Of a stretch of DNA of 6,874 bases, positions 6,873 through 6,874 are shown piece by piece. Each line of letters starts with the position of its first letter. Positions within the stretch are counted from its first letter, which is position 1. Source of the stretch: Acidobacteriota bacterium (lineage in GTDB: Bacteria > Acidobacteriota > Terriglobia > Acidoferrales > 2-02-FULL-67-57). The notes under the pieces were generated by a model, which was not told the DNA's origin, ran no database searches, and was given only the letters and a program-made list of their open reading frames with translations. The stretch lies in contig JACQTG010000274.1 in the NCBI GenBank assembly GCA_016210895.1, forward strand, positions 1 to 6,874, in the 5' to 3' direction. The position numbers were made by a program, and so were the translations under genes.

Positions 6873-6874
6873 AA

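Noticed and set aside
6637..6874. Chromosomal origin (oriC) in the AT-richer region upstream of parA
   Set aside because: No DnaA box (TTATCCACA or a close variant) and no AT-rich 13-mer series were found; TTATTCTGG near 6847 on the minus strand is too distant.

Overview
The window is GC-rich (roughly 60-65% by eye), densely coded bacterial chromosome. Gene content points to a soil-type, signalling-rich bacterium: a membrane Ser/Thr kinase of the PknB type, FHA proteins, an MJ0042-type zinc ribbon, a class III cyclase and chromosomal ParA/ParB. Acidobacteriota is my best guess and Myxococcota the main alternative. This is a guess from protein style; no rRNA or other phylogenetic marker is present.

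Layout. (1) 1-689, minus: N-terminal half of PurD (purine synthesis), running off the left edge. (2) 690-756: short divergent promoter region. (3) 757-3729, plus: HAD hydrolase, zinc-ribbon/FHA protein, and a transmembrane Ser/Thr kinase, with gaps of 30 and 48 bp, probably one transcript. (4) 3730-3762: 33-bp convergent gap with no recognisable terminator. (5) 3763-6620, minus: parA, parB (47-nt overlap) and, 16 bp after parB, a cyclase fused to two FHA domains. (6) 6621-6773: AT-richer intergenic region holding the parA promoter and a parS-like site. (7) 6774-6872, minus: the last 32 codons of another gene, possibly rsmG (gidB), which would give the usual rsmG-parA-parB order near a chromosomal origin.

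How the genes may work together. ParA, ParB and the parS-like site form a chromosome segregation system. The cyclase sits in the apparent par operon and has every catalytic residue expected of an ATP-specific class III adenylyl cyclase. Its two C-terminal FHA domains can be expected to read phosphothreonine. The facing operon encodes a receptor-like Ser/Thr kinase and a second FHA protein. The inferred hypothesis is a phosphorylation-to-cAMP module placed beside, and partly co-transcribed with, the segregation genes. The individual domains are well known; the combination and placement deserve the second look. No mobile element, CRISPR array, tRNA or rRNA was seen.
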